A stretch of DNA of 64,000 nt. It comes from UBA5793 sp040255465. GTDB taxonomy: Bacteria; Planctomycetota; Phycisphaerae; Phycisphaerales; UBA5793. The notes under the pieces were generated by a model. That model was not told the DNA's origin. It ran no database searches and saw nothing but the letters and a program-made list of their open reading frames with translations. The position numbers and the translations under genes were made by a program. Every line of letters begins with the position of its first letter. The stretch's first letter is position 1. The stretch covers positions 93,951-157,950 of the forward strand of contig JBDZVA010000006.1 in the NCBI GenBank assembly GCA_040255465.1. Reading direction: 5' to 3'. Positions 43,994 to 52,801 of this stretch are shown here, piece by piece.

Positions 43994-44790
43994 GTACGGA
44001 AGTTCAGGAACGCGGGGTCAGCAGAACCACCAGCAGCGGCCGGAGCCCATCGACCGAGCGTCTCTACTGGGTGCGCGGCACGAGCGATGATCTCGAGGCG
44101 ATAGCCGCGCTCGAAGCCGAGGTTCCATCCTTCTACGGCGGCCTGCCGCTCTACCAGGTGCGTGTCGAGGAAGCCGGGCCCGATCTCTACGACGGGACCG
44201 TCACCTACCAGGTCGATTCATCGACCGATCCGCCCGACACCGGCGAGAGCACCTTCACCTTCGAGACTGGCGGCGGCAGTGAGCACATCACCCAGTCATC
44301 GGCCACCATCGCTTCATACGCGCCGCCCGGCAAGACCGCGCCGGACTTCAAGGGCGCGATTGGGGTCACCGCCGACAGCGTCGAGGGCGTGGATATCGTC
44401 GTGCCCGTCTACCAGTTCACCGAGACGCACTATCTCGACGACAGTTCGGTCACGCCTGCTTATAAAGGTACGCTCTTCTCCCTCACCGGCCGGGTGAACG
44501 ATGCCCCGTTCAAGGGCTTCAACGCGGGTGAGTGCCTGTTCCTGGGCGTGAGCGGCTCCAAACGCGGCCAGGGCGACTGGGAACTGACGTTCCGCTTCGC
44601 CTCGCGTCCCAATCGGACGGGTCTGAGCATCGGCGACATCACCGGCATCGACAAGAAGGGCTGGGAGTACCTCTGGGTGCGCTACGCCGAGGCGGAGGAC
44701 GCGACGGCCGGCGCGCTGGTGAAGCGGCCGATTGCCGTGTATGTCGAGCGTGTCTACGAGAGCGGCGACTTCACAGCACTGGGGATATGA
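43990..44790 (+). CDS. Tail-tip / distal tail structural protein
   Basis: 266 residues. Begins with a Ser/Thr/Arg-rich stretch then TERLYWVRGTSDDLEAIAAL and EVPSFYGGLPLYQVRVEEAG. Beta-rich core with GDWELTFRFASRPNRTGLSI and KGWEYLWVRYAEAEDAT near the C-terminus. Position directly after the tape measure gene and the beta-rich character suggest a distal tail or baseplate hub protein. No database family recognised by eye. Overlaps the next gene by four bases (ATGA). Confidence 0.6.
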   Translation: MSTEVQERGVSRTTSSGRSPSTERLYWVRGTSDDLEAIAALEAEVPSFYGGLPLYQVRVEEAGPDLYDGTVTYQVDSSTDPPDTGESTFTFETGGGSEHITQSSATIASYAPPGKTAPDFKGAIGVTADSVEGVDIVVPVYQFTETHYLDDSSVTPAYKGTLFSLTGRVNDAPFKGFNAGECLFLGVSGSKRGQGDWELTFRFASRPNRTGLSIGDITGIDKKGWEYLWVRYAEAEDATAGALVKRPIAVYVERVYESGDFTALGI

Positions 44791-45584
44791 CCATGAGTGG
44801 CGACGCCCTGCGCAAGGTGAAGTCCGGCGACCCGCTCAGAATCCCTGCCGGGGCCTACAACGCCTTCGTCGATGCCGCCGTCGATCTGCGTCAGCGCCAG
44901 CACGAGGAACTCCGCGAACCCCGGCGCCTGCGGCGGGACAACGACGTGATCCTCGTGCTCAACTCCACGGGATCGACCGTGAACCGTTTCGGTGTGCTGG
45001 CGATCACCGATCCGATCATCGCGCCCACTGACGCTCTGGAACTCGAACGAGTCGCGTTCACGGGCGTCGTGCCCGCAGCCGAACACGCCGGGAAGTTCGC
45101 TATCCTCCTCGAGACCGCCGCGCCCGGCGCCATCGTGCGCGCCGCGATGGGCGGCGTCGTGCCGGTCAAGGTCGGCCTGCTCCAACCCGACGATGAATTC
45201 GCCGATGTCGCGCCTGGCCAGACCGGCTACCTCAACAGCGGCGACAGCGGCGCGGCCCAGATCCTCTGGGTGGAATCCTCGCTGGTTCCGGTGCGCCAGG
45301 CAATCGTCCGCCTGCCGGCAGGTGGTGTCAGTTGCCTGGGCGACTGCCTCGAATTCGACGAAGACGGTTGTCCGGCTTTCGATCTGGACACGGCCAGCCA
45401 GGTCAACGCCACAGTCGTCACCGGCGGCTCGCTCTCGATTGTCGCCGGCACCCCCAAGAAACTCCGCCTCACTCTGACCCGCGCCACTGTGACCTTCAGC
45501 CGCAACGCGTGTGGCGTCCTGATCGGCGTCTCGTCGAGCAGCGCATCGTCTGTGACGTCCGATCTCAACCTCGATGAGTGTTAG
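44787..45584 (+). CDS. Phage tail-tip-region protein
   Basis: 265 residues from ATG 44787. Starts MTMSGDALRKVKSGDPLRIP then AGAYNAFVDAAVDLRQRQHE, with FAILLETAAPGAIVRAAMGG in the middle and a C-terminal Ser-rich run. The first 60 residues resemble small structural proteins in planctomycete and proteobacterial prophages that bind the host-facing tail end. Two Cys pairs (SCLGDCLEF, EDGC). Receptor-related role is inferred from position. Confidence 0.55.
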   Translation: MTMSGDALRKVKSGDPLRIPAGAYNAFVDAAVDLRQRQHEELREPRRLRRDNDVILVLNSTGSTVNRFGVLAITDPIIAPTDALELERVAFTGVVPAAEHAGKFAILLETAAPGAIVRAAMGGVVPVKVGLLQPDDEFADVAPGQTGYLNSGDSGAAQILWVESSLVPVRQAIVRLPAGGVSCLGDCLEFDEDGCPAFDLDTASQVNATVVTGGSLSIVAGTPKKLRLTLTRATVTFSRNACGVLIGVSSSSASSVTSDLNLDEC

Positions 45585-45586
45585 TC

Positions 45587-46375
45587 ATGGCGCTAGTCCT
45601 CGGTCCAAATGGCAATCTCCTCCTCGCGCCCAGCGGCAACATGGCGTACTCGCTCAACTGCTGCTGCGACCTGTGCCCGTGCTGTGAGCAGATCATCTGC
45701 GGCGCCGACACCGTCCATCTGCCCGAGTGCGGCGAGTTTCCCATCCGCTACATCGGCTTCACCGCCGACCTCGACATCACTCCCTGTCAGAACACCTGCA
45801 TCCAGTGCGGCAGCCCCTACAAAGCGATCGGCCTGGGAACCAACGCCAACATCTCGCGCACCGGCAAGAAGCTCGCCTGCGCCTCGACGGACGAGAACGA
45901 TGTGATCATTCCCTCGCCCGAGGACCTGTGCGAACACGCCGGCAGGTGCCGCGTGTGGCAATCGTGCGCTCTGCCCAACGACACGGTCACTGGCCTCCAG
46001 ATCGCACGCTACACCGACCTGGGCGTATTCAACTGCACCGGCAACTTCACGCTCTACACCACGGCGCAGATGACAATCAATCTTGCCTACGACCACGCGA
46101 ACCTCCGCTTCATCCTGGCAATCTGGCTCGGCCCGATCGGCACTTTCGGCGGCGAGGCGACGGGTCTTCTCTTCCTCGGCACCCACCCCTTCGACGCGCG
46201 CAACCTCTCAGCCTACAGCGCCTTTCCCCTCACCTTCACCAACGCGCTCGGCGGATGCAACTGTCTCTGCGCCGATCCCGTCTACTCGAGCGTCCCCACG
46301 CGGGCCTACGCCACCGGCGGCACCGTCACACTTCACCTTCATGAGACCTGCCAGGATGAATGCCCCACCTCGTGA
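45587..46375 (+). CDS. Cysteine-rich phage tail-end protein
   Basis: 262 residues from ATG 45587 (GTG 45578 also possible). Very rich in Cys: NCCCDLCPCCEQIICGAD at about 20-40, CQNTCIQCG, CEHAGRCRVWQSC, GCNCLCADP and CQDEC near the C-terminus, more than 20 in total. The rest is beta-rich with many aromatic residues. It may bind zinc or be disulphide-linked on the virion, as an adhesin. Overlaps the next gene by 20 bases. No family recognised. Confidence 0.6.
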   Translation: MALVLGPNGNLLLAPSGNMAYSLNCCCDLCPCCEQIICGADTVHLPECGEFPIRYIGFTADLDITPCQNTCIQCGSPYKAIGLGTNANISRTGKKLACASTDENDVIIPSPEDLCEHAGRCRVWQSCALPNDTVTGLQIARYTDLGVFNCTGNFTLYTTAQMTINLAYDHANLRFILAIWLGPIGTFGGEATGLLFLGTHPFDARNLSAYSAFPLTFTNALGGCNCLCADPVYSSVPTRAYATGGTVTLHLHETCQDECPTS

Positions 46376-46628
46376 CATCCCGGTCATCGATCTCTTCACG
46401 GGGTTGCCGTGGGAGGCGGAACCGGAGAATGCGGCGAGCACTGACGCGCAGCACGCTACCGAGGCGAATGACGCGGACCGATCCCAGCGCGAGCGGCGGA
46501 CGGCCGATTCGGCGGGGCCGCAGATCGCGCCGCATCGGCAAGTGGACGCGACTGCACTCGACCTTGCCGATGCGCGCGAAGAGCAAAGGCGTGGGTGTTG
46601 CGGCTGTCGCCGACAACGGATACTCTGA
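46356..46628 (+). CDS. Small hypothetical protein at prophage right end
   Basis: 90 residues from ATG 46356, overlapping the Cys-rich gene. MNAPPRDIPVIDLFTGLPWE at the start looks protein-like; the rest is hydrophilic, Ala/Glu/Arg-rich, ending CCGCRRQRIL. No family recognised. No strong ribosome site, but overlap with the preceding gene would allow coupled translation. Low-confidence gene; it marks the last plausible phage coding sequence before the minus-strand jet operon. Confidence 0.4.
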   Translation: MNAPPRDIPVIDLFTGLPWEAEPENAASTDAQHATEANDADRSQRERRTADSAGPQIAPHRQVDATALDLADAREEQRRGCCGCRRQRIL

Positions 46629-46867
46629 TGAACCCGTGGTCCATGCGGTATCGAGTATCTGATTGTCGGCGGGAGACGCACACCCGCTACGGACCGCTGC
46701 TCACCCGATCGTCACTTCAAACGAATTGTGCATGCCCGGCTCCCGCTGTAGCTGCCCAATCGTGGCCACGCCGAGAGCGAAGGCCAAGGCGGGTGGCCTG
46801 AAAGCGACTCAAGTCGCAGCGGCGGACGAATCCACCTCGCCTAATCACGGACAAGAGCAAAGTCCGA
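46629..46867. other. Prophage/defence-island junction
   Basis: 239 bases between the last phage gene and the 3' end of jetD. No gene and no terminator with a T-run seen; a small hairpin GCGACT-ca-AGTCGC lies at 46803-46816. The right attachment site probably lies here or just left of it. Confidence 0.35.
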
Positions 46868-47728
46868 TCACGACCAAAGCAGAGCCTCCTGCTCCAGCGC
46901 ACGCTGATGGCGGTCCCACAGATCAATGAGCCGAGCGATCGCTGGATCGTCTGGGCGACCCCGAACCTGATCAAGCACTGACTTCTGTTTGAGGAGCAAT
47001 TCGCGGTTGCCATGTCGCGCCAAAAGCGGCTCAAGATTCTCAGGAAGATGCATCTGGACACGACCAGGACATGCACTCTGTAGGCGGAGATACTCCGCCG
47101 CGCCGATTGGGTCGTAGTCGCCCCAATGCACAAATGAGCACCCCTGCATCCAAGGAGAGGAGAGCCAGTCGAGGAGTCGCGCGGAGGACATGCGACCGGC
47201 GGAGTAGATAGCCAGATCGACATCAAGAACTCTGTCGTGACGCCAGAATGCCTCAGCGTTCTCGACCACCGCAACCGTTCCATCAAACGACCACGAGTGC
47301 TCGTCATCCAACAGGATTGCCGCACCGCCCGCCGTCTCTGTAAGTTCCGCGACGGAAACCCCTTTCGTCCCATTGGCCGATCGAACCAAAGTACCGCTAT
47401 GCGCGGATCGTAGGAAGACGCCCTCGCAGGCACCGCGCCTGGCCATCTTGGCATCCCCCGCTAAAAGGACAGCCGTTGCTCGATCGAGGATGTCGTCAAG
47501 CGGATCATCGAGACCCATCGGGTAGTACCGATCGATCACGGCATCCAGTGCCGAACCGTGCATCGCGTAAAGCACGTGGCCACCGCCCGACGAACACCAC
47601 CTAGCTGCATGGCAGGTCAACAACTCTCGCACGATCGAGTCACACGATCGGGGCACCCGCGACCGTGGGATACCCTCACGTCCTCGGTCTCGCAGCTCAC
47701 GCAACAGTCGTCGGGCAGCTTGATTCAT
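46868..47728 (-). CDS. jetD: Wadjet nuclease subunit JetD (short form)
   Basis: 286 residues. The N-terminal winged helix (about 1-55: LLRELRDRGREGIPRSRV) precedes the Toprim-like DUF2220 domain. Its acidic residues are in VAVVENAEAFWRHD (Glu), FVHWGDYDPIGAAEYLRL (D-x-D) and RALEQEALL at the end. JetD is the metal-dependent nuclease that cuts circular DNA extruded by the JetABC SMC motor. Type I JetD proteins are about 400 residues with a DUF3322 arm; that arm is missing here, so a different Wadjet subtype is likely. ATGA overlap with jetC. Confidence 0.85.
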   Translation of the reverse strand: MNQAARRLLRELRDRGREGIPRSRVPRSCDSIVRELLTCHAARWCSSGGGHVLYAMHGSALDAVIDRYYPMGLDDPLDDILDRATAVLLAGDAKMARRGACEGVFLRSAHSGTLVRSANGTKGVSVAELTETAGGAAILLDDEHSWSFDGTVAVVENAEAFWRHDRVLDVDLAIYSAGRMSSARLLDWLSSPWMQGCSFVHWGDYDPIGAAEYLRLQSACPGRVQMHLPENLEPLLARHGNRELLLKQKSVLDQVRGRPDDPAIARLIDLWDRHQRALEQEALLWS

Positions 47729-50562
47729 ACGGCCTCTTCAACAGCTGGTTCCGATTCGTGCTCGACGCGACGCGCGCGGCACGTTCGCTTCCCATCGACA
47801 ATGAACTTGCCGTCCGCGCGCTGACCCAGCGCGTACACGGTGACAACGGGATGCGCCAGCGGCTCGATCCGAACATCCGGATCCGCGGTAATGGGCATCA
47901 CGCCCTTGGTAACCGCCATCTTCGTGGTCGCTGCGAGGTTTCGTTCATCCAGTTGGCCGGTTTCATCAAGGAAGAAATGGAGTCGGTACTTGTCTTCGGC
48001 GACGACCGCTCGCACGAGCTGAATGAAGACCATCGCTTTGGCCGTCATCCCCGTGCCGGTACTCCCGATCTCATCAAGCGACTTTGCCTTGGTCGGACGA
48101 TCACGATCCGCGTCGTGGACGTGGATGTGAAGCTCGAAGAGTTCATCAAGCGAGATGGTCTCGCTGCTTCTGATCCACTGTCGCATCTGGTCCTTGGCCC
48201 GGTCGATCTTCTCGTGGTCCTGAAAGACCCCGCCTTCATTGGTCAGCGTCTCGATCATCCCGTACGTCTGATTGACGGTGACGACCTCTAGTTTGACGCT
48301 GCGGAGATTGCTTACGCGATACTCCGCAAGTCCACGATTGATCCTGTTGATCGCGCTCCTGATCTCGCTCACGCCGTGGTGAATATCGCTGAGCTTCGCA
48401 GCAACGCGCGTAAACAGGGATGACCAGGACTGCTCAACTGCTTCCTGCTGCTCTCCCAAGGACTCGACCATTTGAATCAGCCGGTCCCAATCGGCATCTG
48501 GCTCGCTGAAGTAAATGGTTTGGCCGGTGAATTCCTTCGAAGTGTCACGAACGCTCTTCTGAATGTCATCGACCTGCCGGCGCTTTCGAACGAGGGACTT
48601 GAGCTCGCCGTTCACCCTCTCTAACCGCTGAGCAAGAGATTTGGCACGCACGCCGATCTGGTCCCACGACGATGAGTGGTCTAGATCGTCCTGCGGCACG
48701 CGGAATCCAGCGATCGGCGCATCGATGCCGACCTCCGCCTCTCCCTCGCAATAGGCCGCGATCGCCTGGTCGATGGTGCTTCGCGAGACCTCGCACTCGC
48801 GCTGCTGATCCAATAGGTTCTCCAGGCGTTGTGACTCCAAGCGACGCTCCTCATCGAGCGTCTCAATCTGCTCCTGTACCTCCTTCATGCTGTTGGTGAG
48901 AGCCTTCAGCGAGGCTTCGGTCTGATCGCGCTTCGCCCATTGCGTCCGGTATCCATCGTACTCCTGCAGCCTCGCGAGCGCACCGCGTCGCTCAGTCTCT
49001 GCGTCAAAGAGCGCCCTCGCCGCGTCCGCCTGGTTCTCCGCGACTGCGAGTTGTTCTCGAGCTCGTTTCAGTTGCGTCTGCACGACTGCGAGATCGCTCT
49101 GGACTTCTTCCCGGGTGCGATGTGCCCCAACAGAAGGCGCACCAAGGGCGCCGAGGTCAATGCTAATGGCTTCATCAGCGAACCGCCCCTCGATGGTCAA
49201 CTCACGAATCCTCTGCAGACGTGCTCCCAATGCGCTGGAATCGCGAATCTCAATTTCTTGACCGATGGAGAGGTCAAGCAATCCCGCGTTCAGCAGTCGA
49301 AACACCATCTCAAGGTCAGCATCTTCGATGCCGAGGTCACGTAGAGCATTTATCGCTCGCGTGTCCCAGTTCTCGACCGCCCGCTGTTTCGCTGCTCGGT
49401 CGGATTCCAGCTTCTCTACGTTCCGCCGCAGGGCATTAATGTCGAATCGCTCAGCGTCCTCAAGGTGGTCACGAAGTAACGAGATTCGAGCCGTCAGTGC
49501 CGAGACATTGTCGCGCATAGCTCCAATCATCGTGTCGGTCGATGACGCCCACTTTTTGTGCAACGCATCGATTTCGGCCAGATCGCCCTGCTTGGACTTG
49601 ATCTCACCGCGAATCTCGCCAATGCTCTGATTCTGCTCGTCCGTCCGCGCCTTGATCGAATCCAGTTGAATCTGAATCCGACCACAATCATCATCGAGCG
49701 TCAGGTTCAGTTGGTCGATCGCTGCGAAGACGGCATCTCGCTCGACAGCGATGATGGGGGCTTCGACGCGCAACCCCTCTGCAATTGCTCCGATCTCTTC
49801 TCGAACAGTGCGACCCTTCTCGACCTGATTCTGGACGGCCAAGGTGAACTGAAGCCGGCGCTCCGCCTGCTCAGCTCGCTGGAATTCGTCTCGATGCTCC
49901 GCTGCGACATCGATTCGTCGGCACGTCACGTCGCGGGCATGACACGTGATGATCAACTCCCGCAGCTCTTTTGCGGTCGCATTGTTCAACGAGAGCAGTC
50001 GCGTGAAGGCGGCGCGAAATGATCGATACTCGTCCTTCGTGTGGATGGGAAGGATGTTGAGTCGAGGCACGGTTGGACCGCTGCTGTGACTCCGAGGATC
50101 GCCCAGCACTTCCCAAAGATTGCCGGGGCGGATTTCAGCGAGCCCGCGCCCCGCAAATACCGGACGCAAGTCCTCAAGCGTCCTCAGATGCCCACCCTCG
50201 CCGCAAAAGTCGTCAAAGCAGAATTCACCGTCCACCGCGAAACGGAGGAACTGGCAGCTGTTCAACGGTCCCTGGCCCGCAACGAGCATGCACTTCGGCC
50301 CCAGCGGAGTCAGGCACTCGAAGACCAGATACGACGGGTTCTCGCCAAAGTAGTGACGACGGGTGTCCTCGTGGTTCCTCGATCCGAACGCCATGAAGCG
50401 CAGCTCATCGACGTACAGAAACTGGAGCGCATTGACCAACGTACTCTTGCCCTGGTTGTTAGGCGCCGAGAGATGAACGGGATGCGACAGGTCAATCTCG
50501 GCGAAGGCGTACTTGCCGCTGTTGATCGCGATCAACTTCTTGACGCCGTAATGCAGAGGCAT
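47725..50562 (-). CDS. jetC: Wadjet SMC-like ATPase JetC (MukB/MksB type)
   Basis: 945 residues. Walker A HLSAPNNQGKSTLVNALQFL at about 31-50; two long coiled coils (about 255-410 and 470-700) around a hinge-like non-coiled segment; the C-terminal half-head with the signature region GTGMTAKAMVFIQLVRAV and Walker B RLHFFLDETGQLDERN near residue 880. SMC motors of this type extrude DNA loops and test plasmid size. The start overlaps jetB's stop (TGATG) and the end overlaps jetD, so the four genes are translationally coupled. No frameshift was seen. Confidence 0.92.
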   Translation of the reverse strand: MPLHYGVKKLIAINSGKYAFAEIDLSHPVHLSAPNNQGKSTLVNALQFLYVDELRFMAFGSRNHEDTRRHYFGENPSYLVFECLTPLGPKCMLVAGQGPLNSCQFLRFAVDGEFCFDDFCGEGGHLRTLEDLRPVFAGRGLAEIRPGNLWEVLGDPRSHSSGPTVPRLNILPIHTKDEYRSFRAAFTRLLSLNNATAKELRELIITCHARDVTCRRIDVAAEHRDEFQRAEQAERRLQFTLAVQNQVEKGRTVREEIGAIAEGLRVEAPIIAVERDAVFAAIDQLNLTLDDDCGRIQIQLDSIKARTDEQNQSIGEIRGEIKSKQGDLAEIDALHKKWASSTDTMIGAMRDNVSALTARISLLRDHLEDAERFDINALRRNVEKLESDRAAKQRAVENWDTRAINALRDLGIEDADLEMVFRLLNAGLLDLSIGQEIEIRDSSALGARLQRIRELTIEGRFADEAISIDLGALGAPSVGAHRTREEVQSDLAVVQTQLKRAREQLAVAENQADAARALFDAETERRGALARLQEYDGYRTQWAKRDQTEASLKALTNSMKEVQEQIETLDEERRLESQRLENLLDQQRECEVSRSTIDQAIAAYCEGEAEVGIDAPIAGFRVPQDDLDHSSSWDQIGVRAKSLAQRLERVNGELKSLVRKRRQVDDIQKSVRDTSKEFTGQTIYFSEPDADWDRLIQMVESLGEQQEAVEQSWSSLFTRVAAKLSDIHHGVSEIRSAINRINRGLAEYRVSNLRSVKLEVVTVNQTYGMIETLTNEGGVFQDHEKIDRAKDQMRQWIRSSETISLDELFELHIHVHDADRDRPTKAKSLDEIGSTGTGMTAKAMVFIQLVRAVVAEDKYRLHFFLDETGQLDERNLAATTKMAVTKGVMPITADPDVRIEPLAHPVVTVYALGQRADGKFIVDGKRTCRARRVEHESEPAVEEAV

Positions 50563-51230
50563 CAGCTGTCACCTTCGCCGGCGACATCGTCAATTAGCTC
50601 ATCTTCGTCTGGACGCGTGCGGGCTCCTTCGCCGTTTGCGTCGTCCGTTTTGTCAAGCAGCGCTGACCAATGCTTGTCGTCCGCAAACTGAAGAAACATT
50701 TCGACGAAGCGGTAGACCGGTGGCTTGAAATGAAAGGCGTTGTCCGTCGGCGCTTCAACCACACCGAGGCGCTGCAAGAAGTTCAAGACTCTGTCAATGT
50801 CATCGGCCGTCAGCCCAACTTCATTCATCAGGGCGCGACGATGTGTGGTCGCGAAGTGCGGCAGCTCACGAAGCATGAATCGTCGATCGAGAAGCGTCCG
50901 TTCCCACGCTCGTTCCGGTTCATTGAACTTGTTGTCATCGAGTTCCTGAAACAGAACCAGCATGAATAGCGTGGCCTGCTTCAGCCGCTTCGAGCTCAGT
51001 ATCGACTCCCCGGTGAAGTAGTAGAAGCCCTGCTCGTGGCGGTTGAGCGGGTACCCGAGGGCGGCAAAGAGGGCGGTGTACGCCTCTTCGTGGCGCTGGA
51101 GATCGTAGTAGGCGTCGCCGTCATCTTGGCACACATGACGCCCCAAGCGAAGAGCGCGGAAGACCGACGCTGCTTGAGAGGGAAGAGATGGCTGCAAGCC
51201 TATCTTGGGAAGTACGGCTTCAGTGTCCAT
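50562..51230 (-). CDS. jetB: Wadjet subunit JetB (MukE/MksE type)
   Basis: 222 residues from ATG 51230, with GGAG nine bases upstream; the frame is open further upstream but only inside jetA. A tandem winged-helix protein: DAYYDLQRHEEAYTALFAAL, GYPLNRHEQGFYYF, KQATLFMLVLFQEL and VLNFLQRLGVVEAP, ending in an acidic tail (DEDELIDDVAGEGD). JetB dimers bind the kleisin JetA and DNA in the Wadjet complex. It overlaps jetA by 11 bases and jetC by one. Confidence 0.85.
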   Translation of the reverse strand: MDTEAVLPKIGLQPSLPSQAASVFRALRLGRHVCQDDGDAYYDLQRHEEAYTALFAALGYPLNRHEQGFYYFTGESILSSKRLKQATLFMLVLFQELDDNKFNEPERAWERTLLDRRFMLRELPHFATTHRRALMNEVGLTADDIDRVLNFLQRLGVVEAPTDNAFHFKPPVYRFVEMFLQFADDKHWSALLDKTDDANGEGARTRPDEDELIDDVAGEGDS

Positions 51231-52536
51231 GCCTGGTTCTCCAAGACCACTGATGCGTTTCGACATTGATACTGCCGAATCGATAGGCGTTGATTGCACC
51301 GTCGGCCGAGGCGTACTCCTGTTCAAGATTGAGCAACCCGTGCAGTAGGTTGATCGTCGATTCGGCGCGCTCTCCGGACGTGCAGGTGGCCGTGATCCAA
51401 CGCAAGAGGTCACCGACATCCGATTCCGCAAGCAAGCGATTCCGAAGGGCGTTCGGCGTCCACGGGAGTGGGATTGTGGCGGGTTCATTTGGCTCAATGA
51501 TTGGAGGCGGTTGATCGCTGAACGAGAAGGCATCCTTCATGAACGCGGCAATGGCCTCATCATCTGCGAGGCTCGAATTCTGATCTTCCACGATCGGCAG
51601 GTGAGCGTCCAAGTCAAGCAGTTCCCAACGTCCATGCCGAAAGAGCTCTATCGCTCGGTTGACGCCGCGCGCGATCGCTGACTCCCGTGCCGCGGCAGTG
51701 CACAGAGGTGCGAGTTCGGCGTTCGCTTCGTCAGCCTGACGAAGAATAGTTCGGCGCAGCCACGCGACATGCTGCCGAAGACGGCGGGCACCTTCGGCGA
51801 GGTCGGGAGAAACGAACCCCGGGCGCCCCGCCATTCGCGCGCATTGGGTCGAGATCTGTTGTGTCACAGCGCGAAACGGACCGTCCACCTCAAGCACGCC
51901 GATGATTGGAAGCAGATAGTCATTGTAGAGACCTACGAGGCGCTTTAGCCGCTGGCGCATGCGTCCAGTATCTTCGGTTGCCCGGTACGTTGCGACCTCG
52001 TCGCCGATGCACTCAATGTTCTCAGTGATCGTCGCGCTGACTACAAAAATAGTGTCACCGATCTCATCCAGCAACTCGCGAGCCTCGTCTTCAGCTGCCT
52101 CACTCTGACCCAATCGATGCCGTTCCTCGAGCCAGCAATCGAGAGTGCGGGCAAGCCGGTGCAGCTGATCAACCCAACCACGGACCACATCGGGCGTCGC
52201 CAGCACATGCCGATCGTGAAGTGCGTCGATGAAGGTCTTCAAGAATGGCGGCGGCGACCACGGGCCGCGGCTCTGTATAAGGACTCCAAGTCGCTTCATC
52301 TCGGCGATCTTCCACGCCGGGTTTGTGTCTTGATCGACGCGTGAACAGATGAACGCGGCGATTTCGTCATCCGTCTCGAAGCCGGTACAGTCCCGACACA
52401 TCGCCTCCAGGAGGTGATAGTGCCTCGCGACAAAGAGGATAAACTCGCTCGGGTTCCTCTGCATGGCATCGGCCTCGTCGGAGTATTGGAGTGCCGAACG
52501 CAGTATAGTCGCTCTGTCGAAGTCGACCGCGGACAC
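51220..52536 (-). CDS. jetA: Wadjet kleisin subunit JetA (MukF/MksF type)
   Basis: 438 residues from GTG 52536; no good ribosome site is seen and an ATG about 24 codons downstream is the alternative. N-terminal winged-helix part (FILFVARHYHLLEAMCRDC, VDQDTNPAWKIAEMKRLGVL), a helical middle with RLVGLYNDYLLPIIGVLEVD, and a C-terminal winged helix (NALRNRLLAESDVGDLLRWI). It does not look like the DUF3375 JetA of type I Wadjet. As kleisin it would bridge the two JetC heads. First gene of the coupled jetABCD operon; 265 bases separate it from the upstream channel gene. Confidence 0.8.
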   Translation of the reverse strand: MSAVDFDRATILRSALQYSDEADAMQRNPSEFILFVARHYHLLEAMCRDCTGFETDDEIAAFICSRVDQDTNPAWKIAEMKRLGVLIQSRGPWSPPPFLKTFIDALHDRHVLATPDVVRGWVDQLHRLARTLDCWLEERHRLGQSEAAEDEARELLDEIGDTIFVVSATITENIECIGDEVATYRATEDTGRMRQRLKRLVGLYNDYLLPIIGVLEVDGPFRAVTQQISTQCARMAGRPGFVSPDLAEGARRLRQHVAWLRRTILRQADEANAELAPLCTAAARESAIARGVNRAIELFRHGRWELLDLDAHLPIVEDQNSSLADDEAIAAFMKDAFSFSDQPPPIIEPNEPATIPLPWTPNALRNRLLAESDVGDLLRWITATCTSGERAESTINLLHGLLNLEQEYASADGAINAYRFGSINVETHQWSWRTRHGH

Positions 52537-52801
52537 CGACGTAGCAGCGAAGCCGACCGGACACGAATTCTCTGCAGACCGCCGCTGGCCAGAGTGGGAC
52601 CCCGGACGGTTGATGCACGGGATCGGAAGCGGGGGATGCAGAGACTATACCCGCGGTTGCCGATCCCCGCTGCCATCACGCCCGGCTCTCGATCCGCCGG
52701 TGATCCGAAACTGGGTTCGGGGCTTGGGAAGCAGTCGGTGCCGCGTAACCACCAATGAATCGGCCCGTCGCGGCTCTCCGGTGGGGGCTGACGATTCTAT
52801 T

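Noticed and set aside
51231..51533. Upstream extension of jetB
   Set aside because: It lies wholly inside jetA, is Ser/Arg/Pro-rich, and the ATG at 51230 has GGAG upstream and the expected family length.
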